Origin: Pycnopodia helianthoides
Lineage: Eukaryota; Echinodermata; Asteroidea; Forcipulatida; Asteriidae
Direction of reading: 5' to 3'
Assembly (NCBI GenBank): GCA_032158295.1
Contig: CM063258.1
Coordinates: 6,652,583-6,716,582 of the forward strand
DNA: 64,000 bases
Of this stretch, positions 24,578-35,506 are shown piece by piece (the first letter of the stretch is position 1; each line of letters begins with the position of its first letter). Both the position numbers and the translations under genes were made by a program. The notes below the pieces were generated by a model that saw nothing but the letters and a program-made list of their open reading frames with translations, made no database searches and was not told the origin of the DNA.

Positions 24578-24780
24578 TTAAACATGTTTTGTCATAAATG
24601 TATCTTTCGGATGTATTAATGGTAGCAATCACAGCCAGTTTAATGGTCAAACAAAGTTACATTCATACAATTAAAAAAATAAATTTGCATATTTTTTAAA
24701 GTTTCTTATTCACATCTGAAAGATAACAAATATGAGCATTTAAAACAAGTAGGTTACACAGTTTTTAGTAGCCCACAGGC

Positions 24781-24946
24781 AGGGCCTGGAATTACACGGA
24801 GGCAACGGAGGCAAACGTTGCCCCTGGTCTTGGCCTTGGTGCCCCTTCAAAGGTTTCCCCATAGACTTTGAGATTTTCCAATAGAAGTGCCCTTTGCCAA
24901 AAGAGAAAAATGGCCTTGCTCTCTCAAAGACGAAACTCCAGGCCTG
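24781..24946 (+). mobile_element. Repeat M, copy 2, inserted in repeat N
   Basis: AGGGCCTGGAATTACACGGA ... GACGAAACTCCAGGCCTG. It splits a copy of repeat N whose uninterrupted counterpart reads GCCCACGGGCAAGTTGAG near 5424. Confidence 0.8.
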
Positions 24947-25020
24947 TACAGGGCAAGTTGAGAAGTGGTGTTTGCTAGCCTGGAGCAGTGTTTACTTGAC
25001 AATGTATGCCGGGCTAGTGT

Positions 25021-25190
25021 TATGGGTGAACTCTGACCCTAAGGGTGAACCCTGACCCTAAGGGTGAACCCTGACCCTAAGGGTAAACCTTGACCCTAAG
25101 GGTGAACCCTGACCTAAGGGTGAACCCTGACCTAAGGGTGAACCCTGACCTAAGGGTAAACCCTGACCCTAAGGGTGAACCCTGACCCTG
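25021..25190 (+). repeat. Minisatellite, 17-19 base unit containing CCCTAA
   Basis: About nine units of GGGTGAACCCTGACCCTAA; three successive units lack two bases (CCTAA only). It starts at the right edge of repeat N. Each full unit contains the telomere-type hexamer but is not a telomeric array. Confidence 0.9.
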
Positions 25191-25194
25191 ATAT

Positions 25195-27020
25195 GATCAG
25201 TTATAAATTTAAATTTACACACAACAAAAATAGGTTTAATCTATCAGTAATGATTAACAACAATCGATTATACGGAGGACATGAGTTATGATGGATTATA
25301 TAAACTGGTGGTAGTGGAAACTGTTTGTTGTTATGGGTAGTCAGATCACATGACTTGAAAACATTGACAGCATGTACTGTTGATAAACTGCTGATAAATT
25401 GCTGACATAAATTATAGATTGCTAGTAACTGTAGACGTTTATGTACTCTATTGTACCTGAGTACTTTTCGATGAGTGAGTAAACCCGAACCGAAATCGTC
25501 ATCGGATCCTTTTTCGGATTATAACGCAAGTCCAATTTCCATGTCCGCAAATCCAGGAAAAAAAACGAAATTCAACAATTGAGAGTTCCGACTCGAAATA
25601 GGAAACTTGCGCGGGTGTGTGGTTTCCATCTGTTGTGCGGTCACCCATGGAAAGCGTGTGCTCAGCACAGCGCCCAGCTTGATGACTTTGAATATATTAA
25701 ACAAAGGAAAATTTGCCTAATTTATACATCACAGGCAATTAGAAACCTGAGTCGGCTCTGACCAATTACGGAGTTAGTATTCTACGCCTCACGGATGTGA
25801 ATTCCCATGTGATTTTTTTTTCCTGACGGAATATCGCCCGTCTGTTTGCTTTAATTTCATCAGGTTCACTTGGCTTGGCTGAAGGGGGAGTACGTTTTAA
25901 TAAAGCCGAGGGGCTCGCTGGTTTGTTGTGCATGGTACAGCTGAGCATGGGTCTTAACTCTTCATATTAATAATTTGCTTGGTTCAACTTGAAGCCAGAA
26001 AGCATTTGGTTTATTCGGTGAGTAGTTTTTCCTAATATGGCTTTTTTTTCTTCCTGTTTTGTTGACACTGTAAGTAAATGTTTCAATTGAACGGGTACTG
26101 TGCGTGTATGTACTCTATATGACTTGTGTACATGAAGTCAAAGTATTTGTCATCCAGGGCTCAGAGAATTAGCTCTGGACTGCAGGCCTATATGGACATT
26201 GATTTTAGCTAGGGCTAGTAAACTCAAGGCAGAACAAGGTCCGGGCCATCATGTGTTTTTTGGGATTGAATAATATCGATGCTTCACTGTGGAAATTCTT
26301 GTTTTAAAAAAAAAACTAAATTATGTTAACTTCAGGCATGACGTTTTTTTCCTAGATTAGTCGATTTCCGATTGTTTTTGTTCTTGCGAAAAAATCAGAT
26401 TGATGACAAGCCTGAAAAGTCTCATACAGCCTACACCATGTGTAGTAGGGTCTGCCCCTGTACTCCATCAAATGTTCCTACTGGGTTTTTTTCCAAGGGG
26501 CTACTTATTTGCCTGTAACTTCAAATGCTGACTTTGAGTCTGATCAAAGTCTTTCATTTCTGTCGAGTATCAAAGTTTACTTAATTAAGACAAATTTTGT
26601 TTTTATTCTGGTCTTGTAAACATAATCCTGGTCCAGTAACGTTTTGAGCTACCAGCCCTGCAGTATTGTGGATTTTGTCCACCCCAAATTCATGCCGTGA
26701 CATCAACAGTCGTCATTGGTTCAGCAATTATTTTGTCTTTTGGTGAAATATCTGTTTGGTTTGTTATGTTTCCTTTTCTTTTTCAAACTTCAGACCGTGA
26801 ATAAATTTGGAGTAAGTGTATCATGTTTATTGTACAATGTATGTACTTTGAGGGTGTGGTTTGTGTTTTCTGTTAGAAATTTATGTGAGATTAAAAGTTA
26901 TTTAAAAGCAAATTCAATTTTCACCTTCAAAAAAATATCATTAAGTGTCAAATTGTAAACACGAACAATTCCTCTCTTTGCGAGATCCATAATTAAACAT
27001 CATTTAGGAAAATGTTGTTG
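25195..27020. other. Non-coding, no repeat recognised
   Basis: 25430-26000 is repeat-free and slightly GC-richer; it has short open frames on both strands but no splice-bounded exon that I trust. Confidence 0.45.
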
Positions 27021-27030
27021 ACAGAAGCAC

Positions 27031-27618
27031 TAGAGTTGTGCATTCATGTTTTTTTTTCTAAATGGTTAAACGAAACTTGTGACTTCCGTTTAACCATTTA
27101 ACCGTTGAACCGTTTAACCGTTGAACTGTTGAACCATTGAACCGTTGAACCATTGAACCGTTTAACCGTTAAACCGTTAAACCGTTTAACCGTTTCCACT
27201 CAGAACTGTGAGCCCATCTGTTGAAGGAGAAGATGTCAATACACTTTTAACATGTTTAGGGATTAATAATAGAACAATGCAATTCTGTAAACCAGTATTC
27301 ACAGTCACAAAACCACAAACTACAGGGTGGGGGGGGGGACAAAGCAAAATGTATTTATAATTTGTAGTGGGGGTTAAGACAAGAAACATTTCACAAACAA
27401 AAGGGATGTCATCATCAATCATTCTTCACAGATTGTCTGGGGTTAACATTTTTATAAAGAGAATAAAGGTCTTTCTTTTTTTTTTAACTGTGAGCAGATT
27501 GGAAACAGGTTTCACCATTTGTTTACGGCTGCACGGTTAAGCGGTTAAACCGTTAACTGGTCAAACGGTTAACTGGTTAAAGGGTTAACCGGTTAAACGG
27601 TGCAACGACCCAACCCTA
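27031..27618. mobile_element. hAT-like element with subterminal AACCGTT arrays
   Basis: Left end TAGAGTTGTGCA, right end TGCAACGACCCAACCCTA. Flanking 8-base sites AGAAGCAC and AAGAGCAC are close copies. Runs of TTGAACCGTT / TTTAACCGTT (27062-27195) face GGTTAAACGGTTAACTGG runs (27535-27600) in inverse orientation. No transposase remains. hAT membership is inferred from 8-base flanks and the AGGGTTGGG-type end. Confidence 0.6.
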
Positions 27619-27760
27619 AAGAGCACAATAAAAACTGGCTCCTGTTGTCAGTGTTCCTCTTTCTTTGCAGTTGCATCTCTCCCGCTCGGGTCCAATAGAT
27701 ATTGATACATGTAGTCTGCCCATAATGGAGCCTCTGCCTGTCCCCCAAGATGAAATTGCA

Positions 27761-27803
<43 letters not shown>

Positions 27804-27804
27804 T
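27761..27804 (+). repeat. (TC)n microsatellite
   Basis: CT-rich run with two interruptions. It explains the Arg/Glu- or Ser/Leu-rich short open frames on both strands here. GTTCCTCTTTCTTTGCAG upstream at about 27653 resembles a splice acceptor, but no credible exon follows. Confidence 0.95.
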
Positions 27805-28324
27805 CATTGTTCTCCTCAAGAAAGAAATTCAAAGATTGAAATCAATGAAGAAGAAGGGAGAAAACCTACTTGAGAGAGACAGCCAGAGGATGGAGTGCTT
27901 TTCATACTAGTGATGAATAAAACACTAAATCGTTTGGGAGGTCCTTCTAGTGTCAATTGAAGACACTTATAAAAACGCATCAAATCGGAACACTTGATTG
28001 GATGAATGGCCTACAGATGACCCGTGGAGCAGCCTGCTGTTTTATCCTACTCCGAGTGCAGAGCACTCTGTGCCGAACACAAAATATTCCCCAAAGGCGA
28101 GCTTTGAGGAACCTGAAGAACTACACGACCCTGATGGGATAGCACTAGAAATCCATTTCATTAATGGGAATGAGTGTGTAGTGTAGACTATAGGCATCTT
28201 GTGTTTTGGCCTCTTATCAAAGGTCAATGTTGACTTTAAGTTTTAATTGCACCGCAGTCTAAGGACAGCGATCCACTTAGAATCATTGAGAGCCACTCAG
28301 CCATGTCTTATTGATTGCAGTCTT

Positions 28325-28402
28325 AAAGCCTTGTTCACACTACGGAGACCTTTCCTGGGGGAAAAAGAGAACCCAGGGAAAGTCCTGGGGATTTCTAACC
28401 CT
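28325..28402. mobile_element. Repeat Q, fragment
   Basis: AAGCCTTGTTCACACTACGG AGACC then CCCAGGGAAAGTCCTGGGGA: left end and one palindromic block only. The adjacent open frame at 28247-28561 is not protein-like. Confidence 0.55.
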
Positions 28403-29060
28403 TTTGTTACTGAAATGTTTGGACAGCCGCTGGTGACCGCATTGTTTGACCACTCAAGCTTGAAGCACACATTCGTGCACAACACAAAGCTTTCGGTCAA
28501 AGGCCATTTTTACAAACTCTATTATCTCTTTGAAGACTTTGTTTTACAGCAAAGTAAGTGATACAAATTTTCTTACTTATTGAATTCCCTTTCATATCAT
28601 TCAAAAGTAATTGAGATTGGCCAATAAATGTCAAATTTATTTGTCTTTCTTTTCTCAGTGTGATCTGTAATCTCAAACACTTTTTTGTAAACAGCCGTAG
28701 CTGTTTGGCATTCCGGATCTTTCAACTCCAATTTGAAGAGATTGCATATTAGCAACTTTATTTTAATTCACTTGGAAAGATCCAATCTTTCTCTTTCCAA
28801 TGATGGTAAGCTTGGGTATGGAGGCTGATTATGGACAAAACTACAGCTTTATTACAAATGACCTTTGTGCTCAGACTTGAATGCTTTTTTTGTGTGTAAG
28901 CTTGGTCGACTAAAGTCACCAATGGTAAGGAAGAGGGAATATGAGTGCAGTCAACTAAATTCGCCTATGGTAAAGAAGGGGTTAACCTCCCTGCCACCCT
29001 ATTTTCATTCCACTCTGCGATTTTTGTCATAATTTATGTTTTCAACCTAGGGTTACAAAT

Positions 29061-29580
29061 CGTCACCATTTTCACGAAGAGCCACTTATGTCCAAACGCA
29101 TATTTGCGATTTACATTTTACGCTATGCTTGGCTTAAATCTCCAATACTAAAGCCACGGTTTGCAGTTAAAAACCTATCATATGATTCTGTATAAGTTGA
29201 ACCTCTCCATTGACTAACACATTTCTGTAGATAAATTGGCTAATTGCCATAGTAATTAGTCAAAGATACGTGGCTCTTCGTGAAAACTTAAAAGTGAGAT
29301 GACCTACTTAAACACCTCACTGGATAACGTATTAAACACAGGAAAGGGCGCACGTGTCACGTGACTACGCCACGCGAAGATAGGTGGCTCTTCGTGAATG
29401 TGAAAAACAACTTTTGCCACATTTTACGCTCTTCTGTTACAACGTATTGCAATGCGTTTTCGGGGCCAATGGCTGTTTGTGAAAATGTAAAATTCATTTA
29501 TTTAGTTAAAGGCCCCTTCCAGTAATAGTCAACAATTTGTCAATAAAAGATAGGTGGCTCTTCGTAAAAAAACGGTGATG
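29061..29580. mobile_element. Inverted-repeat element K (GTGGCTCTTCGTGAA family)
   Basis: Left CGTCACCATTTTCACGAAGA GCCAC; right GTGGCTCTTCGTAAAAAAAC GGTGATG. Two more inner copies of GTGGCTCTTCGTGAA at about 29270 and 29384 make it a four-module element. Non-coding. Confidence 0.72.
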
Positions 29581-29715
29581 AAATGTGCCTTGCTGAACCT
29601 TACTCTGACCAAGGTAAGCTACAGAGATGAGATGAGAAATTTCAGACATTTATCTGAACTCAGACTCTGCTTGGTGACAAAAATAGCTGTTATAATTTCC
29701 CTCCGATATAAATGA

Positions 29716-29822
29716 ATCTGAGCGGTTAAGAGCACTGGACTCAAGCTCTTGTGTCTCTGATCAGCAGAGTGTGGGTTCAAGTCCCGGTCTGGACACTTGT
29801 GTCCTTGAGTCAATATACTTTA
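29716..29822 (+). mobile_element. SINE S1 head fragment
   Basis: CGGTTAAGAGCACTGGACTC AAGCTCTTGTG ... GGGTTCAAGTCCCGG then CTTGTGTCCTTGAG. The first part of the A box and the body are missing. Confidence 0.75.
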
Positions 29823-29823
29823 T

Positions 29824-30276
29824 TATAACACCTCTTACAAATATTCTGCCTTTTGCTTGGTTAAGAGCACGTCACATGATATGTCTTATTTTAACTTGAA
29901 ACCGCGCGATACTAACACTCGGCCGCCGATGTACTATCACATGGCAACCGATGTACTATCACATGGCAACCAATGTACTATCATACGGCCGCGATTTACT
30001 ATCACAAGGCAACCGATGTACTATCACATGGCAACCGATGTACTACACCCATAGCAACAGCAGCTTCATGGTACCTAGACGTCTTTTGTACGGGGTGTTA
30101 TAAAACAAATATTGACTGCTTTTACTCGTGCTAAGGTTAAAACTACAACTCCCTCGGTGATCCCCGGCGCGTTCTACTTTCCCTCGGCTTCGCCTCGAGA
30201 AAAATAGAACTCGCCGGGGATCACCTCGGGCGTCGTAGTTTTAACCATAGCACTCGAAGCAGTCAATATTTGTATA
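29824..30276. mobile_element. Repeat P, copy 1, with strong GC hairpin
   Basis: TATAACACCTCTTACAAATA ... GATGTACTATCACATGGCAAC (repeated five times with variation, 29926-30050) ... GGGGTGTTATAAAACAAATATTG. Then a hairpin: ACTACAACTCCCTCGGTGAT CCCCGGCGCGTTCTA..GCTTCGCCTCGAG..TAGAACTCGCCGGGGATCAC CTCGGGCG. Ends CAATATTTGTATAC. Confidence 0.8.
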
Positions 30277-30485
30277 CCATAATTGCTTTGTCTTTTGGAT
30301 GGGACATTACGCTTGAGGTCCCGTGTACTAGTATTGGTAGTGCATAGTTATAAATAAAAAAGAACCCAGAACACTTTCATGGAAGATTAGAGGTTAACCC
30401 GGTATTTTGGGTTCACATACTGTAGAAAGCACCGTTGTTTACAGGTCTCCCACAGGCTTGTGAGCTACAGTGATTAAGTTCATGG

Positions 30486-30897
30486 CGTGTCGTGGCCGAG
30501 CGGATAAGAACACCGGACTCAAGCTCTGGTGTTTCTGTTCAGCAGAGTGTGGGTTCGAGTCCCGGTCGTGACACTTGTGTCCTTTAGCAAGACACTTAAC
30601 CAGTATTGCGGCGTCCTTCGGATGGGACGTAAAGCCGTAGGTCCCGTGTGCTGTGTAATGCACGTAATAGAACCCAGTGTACTTATCGTAAAGAGAAGGG
30701 GTTCCCCCAGTGTTCCTGGTTTGATTGGCAGCATATTGCGCCACAGCACGGTGTAAACCATTACATGGTGCTATAAATGACTAGGTCTCATACTTCAAAA
30801 ACGTAGCTCCACATACATGGCAGGTAAAAAAAATATTAGCGCCTTGTATCCTTTGGCAAAAGGCGCTTTATAAATACAGTTATTTTTATTATTATTT
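30486..30897 (+). mobile_element. SINE S1, near-complete copy
   Basis: tRNA-like head GTGTCGTGGCCGAGCGGATA..GGGTTCGAGTCCCGG, then GACACTTGTGTCC and body GGATGGGACGTAAAGCCGTA ... GCAGCATATTGCGCCACAGC. The tail has GCGCTTTATAAATAC and (ATT)n. Open frames over it are translations of the SINE. Confidence 0.88.
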
Positions 30898-30899
30898 GT

Positions 30900-31610
30900 G
30901 AGGCATCCTTGGGTTTTTTATTCTTATGAGGCATCCTGGTTTCATCACCAGAAACAGATAAATAATAAGAAGAAAAAATAATTACAACTTTTGCATGACA
31001 CTGTTTAAGAATAAAGATTATATTTTTTATAATTTTGAGCACTAATATTTCTTTAAAAATTTTAAACTCTGACAACGCAGTATTAAACTTAATGTTGTTT
31101 TTATCTTGAAATATAAAACGAGCACACCCTCTGCGACACTGTTTATTATTGCTATCGCACTCTTATCTTGTAGAGTCGGAGGGAGAGATGTGCACGTTGT
31201 ATACTCAATGCTGGATTTGTGAATTCAGCCTTGGGGCCTTTTTGCCACAGCGCTTTCTTTAGATGAATAGTGGCACAGCTTCCTAAGAACCTCTTGTCTC
31301 CGACCATTGCTTCCAATCGTCCCCAGACCGGAACACAATTTCCCGTCACCGAAGTAAGGTTCCCTGGATCAGGTGGCCCATGATTGGTAATTCATGTTGA
31401 CACTGCCGGGGTCTTCATTCCGAGCTGTTAGTTAAGAACGTGACATGTTATAGGAGCATCGGGGCTGCCCTTCGTTCCGACATTAACTGCCACTCACTTG
31501 ACTCGTAGTTTGTCAGTTTTGGAACATGAGTCTGAATAGCGAGAGTGTCAATGGTTTGTAGCGCTCAGGGGGTTTTAATGTGACAGCTTAGCTCTTCATA
31601 AAGACCAGGG
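30900..31610. other. Repeat-free intronic stretch, candidate regulatory DNA
   Basis: From about 31130 to 31560 the sequence is less AT-rich and carries no family repeat. Nothing specific is recognised. Confidence 0.4.
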
Positions 31611-31614
31611 GTCG

Positions 31615-31770
31615 ATTTCACAAAACTTTTCCTAACTTAGGACTAGTCCTAGGCAATGCTAAGAGATAGAACTAGTCCTAAGTTAGGACCAGTACTTAGG
31701 ACTAGTCATATCTCTTAGCATTGCCTAGGACTAGTCCTAAGTTAGGAAGAGTTTTGTGAAATCGACCCCT
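31615..31770. mobile_element. Near-perfect foldback element (CTAGGACTAGTCCTAAG)
   Basis: CAGGGGTCGATTTCACAAAA C..TTCCTAACTTAGGACTAGTC CTAGGCAATGCTAAGAGAT is mirrored by ATCTCTTAGCATTGCCTAGG ACTAGTCCTAAGTTAGGAAG..TTTTGTGAAATCGACCCCTG. The stem is about 75 bases with few mismatches. No coding capacity. Confidence 0.88.
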
Positions 31771-32136
31771 GGGCCCAATTTCATAGAGCTGCTAAGCACA
31801 ACAATTTGCTTAGCATGAGATTTCTTCATTGATCAAAACAGGATTACCAACCAAATTTCCACGCGATTTTCAGGATAAGCAAACAACAGCTGAATACCAG
31901 TAAGAAGCAATATGCAACACATGGAAATTTGGTTGGTAACCCTTAGCAGCTCTATAGAGCTGCTTTTGAGCACAGAAAGTAGCTAAGCAAAAAAAAATTA
32001 TGCTCACCAGAATACGGTTACCAGCCAAACTACCATGTCACATGTATAATGTGTGACTGGTATCCTGCTGATTTCTGCTTATCCAAAAAATGTAAGCAAT
32101 ATATTCTGCTTTAAGCAGCTCTATGAAATTAGGCCC
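31771..32136. mobile_element. Compound repeat E (two partial units)
   Basis: Starts GGGCCCAATTTCATAGAGCT and ends AGCTCTATGAAATTAGGCCC, but holds two interiors joined at AGCTCTATAGAGCTGC (about 31948-31964). It directly follows the foldback element at 31615-31770. Confidence 0.8.
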
Positions 32137-32487
32137 AGAGCATGTAAATTGTACAGTGGTTAGCGTCACAGCTGTGGGGTTAGGTACGTGCCATTTTTAC
32201 CGGCAATCTTTCATTGGACATGATAGACAAGAGGGGCTTATTAGCTGTTAATAATCCTTCACCTTGTGTCTTCAGCTGGTACAGCTCATCACCCAAAAAT
32301 CAATTTCTCTGGCATTTCTCGATTTGTCAGAGAAGGACACTAGACTAAAACTAAAAAAAAGGACGACGGTTCAGTTTCTTTCTTTTTTCAATATTGAATT
32401 TGATCATGTCAGACTGTCGTTTGGATTTTGGCTGTGCAATCACAGCTGTGTCGGTCAGTACGGGCAGGGAGATTTAACAGACTTGTT

Positions 32488-32648
32488 GGCCTGGAATCTC
32501 ATGAAGGACACATGACCTCTTTAGCCCAGCCGGTCTTGGACGTAGTGCCTCTTCAAGAGATTCCCATAAATTAAAACGTTTTTAGTGAAAGTGCCCTTTT
32601 GCAAAAAGAAAATGGCCTTACCCTCTTCAAAGATGAAATTCCAGATTG
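32488..32648 (+). mobile_element. Repeat M, copy 3
   Basis: GGCCTGGAATCTCATGAAGG ... CAAAGATGAAATTCCAGATTGG, diverged; family A copy 9 follows directly. Confidence 0.7.
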
Positions 32649-32653
32649 GTGAA

Positions 32654-33044
32654 AGGAACATTACATTTACAGAATTGGTTTTTGCTAACAAAACAGTTGC
32701 TGGCAGTGTAAGCACTTTATGTAACCCACCATATACATAAACTGACAAACCTGTAGAAGTTTGAGATCGATCGACCATCTGGTCACGAGAAAATAGTGAA
32801 AAACCGATTACACATTTGCATGAAATCATATAGATTCAACAAATGAATAAAACGCTCACTGAGCGATAAACTCCAATCGGAAAATTAGTTTATTCATTTC
32901 TCATCAAATATGGCACTTCAGACGGAAATATTTCAAGGGATGTTTTCTACTATCATCATCATTAGACCGTGTAAGTTTTATGTAAATCTGTGATCAAAAA
33001 GTATATTTTACAAGTTTTTTTCTTACCAATTCTGTAATGTTCCT
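32654..33044 (+). mobile_element. Family A element, copy 9
   Basis: The left end follows GTGA (decayed target site); right TTAA at 33045-33048. The left end has a small duplication (ACATTACATTTACAGAATTGG). It lies directly next to a copy of repeat M. Confidence 0.9.
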
Positions 33045-33431
33045 TTAAGTTTTGGCTCATCAACACTACACATTAGGCTCATCACAGGTCATTTTGTCTT
33101 GCAGACCTACAATGTACATTAGATTGTCTTGCAGACCTGACAAGTTTCAAACTAGTGCTGTTTTTCTCTTACAGTCTCAGACCAAGCAGGTCATTTTGTT
33201 TTGCTACCCCCATCTATTTGTTTTCATTTTAAGCTACTCAGGTACATGTACCAGTAGCTTTGTTAAGTGTCATTGGATTGTTTTCACTGCAAATACATTT
33301 AATACCCTCACTATTCCAATCTCTCAGGTCCGTCCACTTTTCTTTAAAATATTAGTACTTTGTGATTTTTGTACAAGGAACTTATTTGTGTGCGCGTTTT
33401 TTTAAATTAATTTGATGGTATTTTAATTTAA

Positions 33432-33820
33432 AGGAACATTACAGAATTGGTATTTGCTAACAAAACAGTTGCTGACAGTGTAAGCACTTTATGTAATCCA
33501 CCATACATAAACTGACAAACCTGTAGAAGTTTGAGATCGATCGGCCATCTGGGTCACGAGAAAATAGTGAAAAACCGATTACACATTTGCGTGAAATCAT
33601 ATAGGCTAGATTCAACAAAAGAATAAAATGCTCACTGAGCGATAAACTCCAATCGGAAAATTAGTTTATTCATTTCTCATCAAATATGGCATTTCAGACA
33701 GAAATATTTCAAGGGATGTTTTCTACTATCATCATCATTAGACCGTGTAAGTTTTATGTAAATCTGTGATCAAAAAGTATATTTTACAAGTTCTTTTCTT
33801 ACCAATTCTGTAATGTTCCT
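33432..33820 (+). mobile_element. Family A element, copy 10
   Basis: TTAA at 33428-33431 and 33821-33824. Full length; small differences include an inserted GGCTA after CATATA. Confidence 0.92.
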
Positions 33821-34062
33821 TTAACCGTTCTGTACGTGTAGCTGTTGGTCTTTTTTAATGAGTGTCGTTACTTTTCTGTCTTATTTTTCTGTAATGGTTG
33901 AGAATGGGATCAGCCTGCATGAAGCAGGGTGTTCCTGCATCTACACAAAAAAAGACTGTGCAAGTTTCGCATAAGTTATGTTCAAACTTCCGGGACCCGA
34001 AACCATTTTTAAAATTTTAGTTTTACGTGCTCAATTCTGTTTCTTCCAACGCTTTGTTTTAA

Positions 34063-34395
34063 AGGCCCTGTACACTATTGGTAAGATCGAAAAACACAAT
34101 GTTCACAGATTCACACATAACTTACATGGTTTAAAGTAAGTAATGGTAGAAAGAGTTCCTTAAAATATTTCTGCTTAAAATGCTATCGTTTCTGAGAAAC
34201 GAGTAAAACAATAGTAATTATCGCGTACGATAATTTGAAAAAACAGAAAACACATAAGATCTCTTTTCACTATTTTCCCATGACCTCGATGACCAATTGT
34301 GCTCAAACTTTCACAGGTTTGTTTGTTCATGCATATGTTTAATCACACAAAGGTGGACACTGATTTTGAGCTGTTACCAAAAGTGTACAATACCT
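34063..34395 (+). mobile_element. Family B TTAA element, copy 1
   Basis: Ends AGGCCCTGTACACTATTGGT and ACCAAAAGTGTACAATACCT, flanked by TTAA (34059-34062, 34396-34399). It shares with family A the core ACCTGT..AAGTTTGAG..CGATC/AATTGGTCATC..GTCACGAGAAAATAGTGAAAA. No coding capacity. Confidence 0.9.
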
Positions 34396-34646
34396 TTAAC
34401 GTAGTCTAAGGCTAGATACAAATTATATCATATTCAGGGTTAGCCCTTAACTTTTTCAGCGACTAGCCAGCACTAGGACCAGTCAGCTTTTCATTTCACT
34501 GGTCCGTCAGCTTTTTTCACGAGTCCATAATCATATTAAATAGAGATGCTTTTCAAACACTGAGCTAACCAGCCGGACCACTTGGAGAGAATTCTGATTG
34601 GTCCTTGGGTGTTTTAACTGGCAATTGGCCAGGGGACCACTGTTAA

Positions 34647-35082
34647 GGGAGAACGTTTTTAAATTCAGCCATGAAATGTATGAAGGTAGAATACGTTTAA
34701 CAAATCAACAAAGAAAACCCTTGACATCCGTTTCCGGTTACTTGTAAACAATTAAGAATTTTGCCCGACTGGCGTTCATGCTATCATTAAAGCTATGTAA
34801 TGGTTGCACACATTCAGGTGTGATTGGCATATGGGGTTTCAAAAATAAGAATCCTCGTTCCAAGTTTCAATTTTGTTTCAATGTTAAATTTAACAAAATG
34901 TTGCATTATAAATACAAAAATATAAAATTGCATTTGTAACAAGATTTTTGTATAAAAAGTAGAAAGAAGATTTGATTTCATAAAAAAAAGTAACCTTCGT
35001 TACATTATCAACAGCTGCAGTGTGCTTCTAACCAAGTAAGTTTTTAATTTTTTGGAGTAATTATCAAAGGTGTACCCTCCCT
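34647..35082 (+). mobile_element. Family C-like TTAA element, copy 5 (diverged)
   Basis: TTAA at 34643-34646 and 35083-35086. Ends AGGGAGAACGTTTTTA and AAAGGTGTACCCTCCCT. The right third (TATCAACAGCTGCAG, CCAAGTAAGTTTTTA) matches family C. It is directly followed by a 5'-truncated repeat E. Confidence 0.75.
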
Positions 35083-35083
35083 T

Positions 35084-35253
35084 TAAGCAGAAAATATTGC
35101 TTTACAAAATTCTGCTAAGTAAAAATAAGCAGGATACCAGTCACAGATTGTGCATGTGACATGGTATTTTGGTTGGTAACTTTATTCTGGTAAGCATAAT
35201 TTTGTTGTGCCTAGTTACTTTTTGTGCTTAAGCAGCTCTATGAAAATGGGCCC
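35084..35253 (+). mobile_element. Repeat E, lacking its left end
   Basis: Begins TAAGCAGAAAATATTGC right at the TTAA boundary of the preceding C-like element and ends AGCTCTATGAAAATGGGCCC. The left end was probably lost when, or after, the TTAA element inserted. Confidence 0.8.
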
Positions 35254-35506
35254 AGGAGTGGGATCATGATAAAATCTGGAAAAAAGTGGCTTAAATTTTT
35301 GGAAACGATATGACATTGAAAACACGAAGGTGATAATTGCTTGCCCCGGATACATTGCCTTTTTTTTCCATGCCCTTAGTTGGTCATTGACGTGGTGCCC
35401 CCTAGTATGTACCAGTACATTTACCGCACGGCTGCCCTGTAAAATACTGCCCTGCCCTCACAAGAACGAAGTAGTATCAGCTCTGGAGACCGTTGTTCTG
35501 TATTAA

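Larger units (their letters stand above)
24158..25020 (+). repeat. Repeat N, copy 2, split by A copy 8 and M copy 2
   Basis: CCCCAGGAAGTTTTAGTAGCC, A element, ACATGTTTTGTCATAAATGT ... CACAGTTTTTAGTAGCCCAC, M element, GGGCAAGTTGAGAAGTGGTG. The 25.0-kb minisatellite starts at its right edge. Confidence 0.8.
27620..29060. other. Non-coding, apart from a Q fragment and (TC)n
   Basis: 27957-28230 contains overlapping open frames in three frames (about 61 codons each), which argues against any one being coding. Confidence 0.45.

Noticed and set aside
27616..27832. Arg/Glu-rich frames
   Set aside because: Encoded by the (TC)n microsatellite.
27653..27910. Possible exon after TTTCTTTGCAG
   Set aside because: The following sequence soon runs into low-complexity TC repeats and has no convincing donor or protein features.
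30529..30756. Open frames repeated at 30.5 and 47.1 kb with similar protein sequence
   Set aside because: Both are SINE S1; similarity reflects the repeat.
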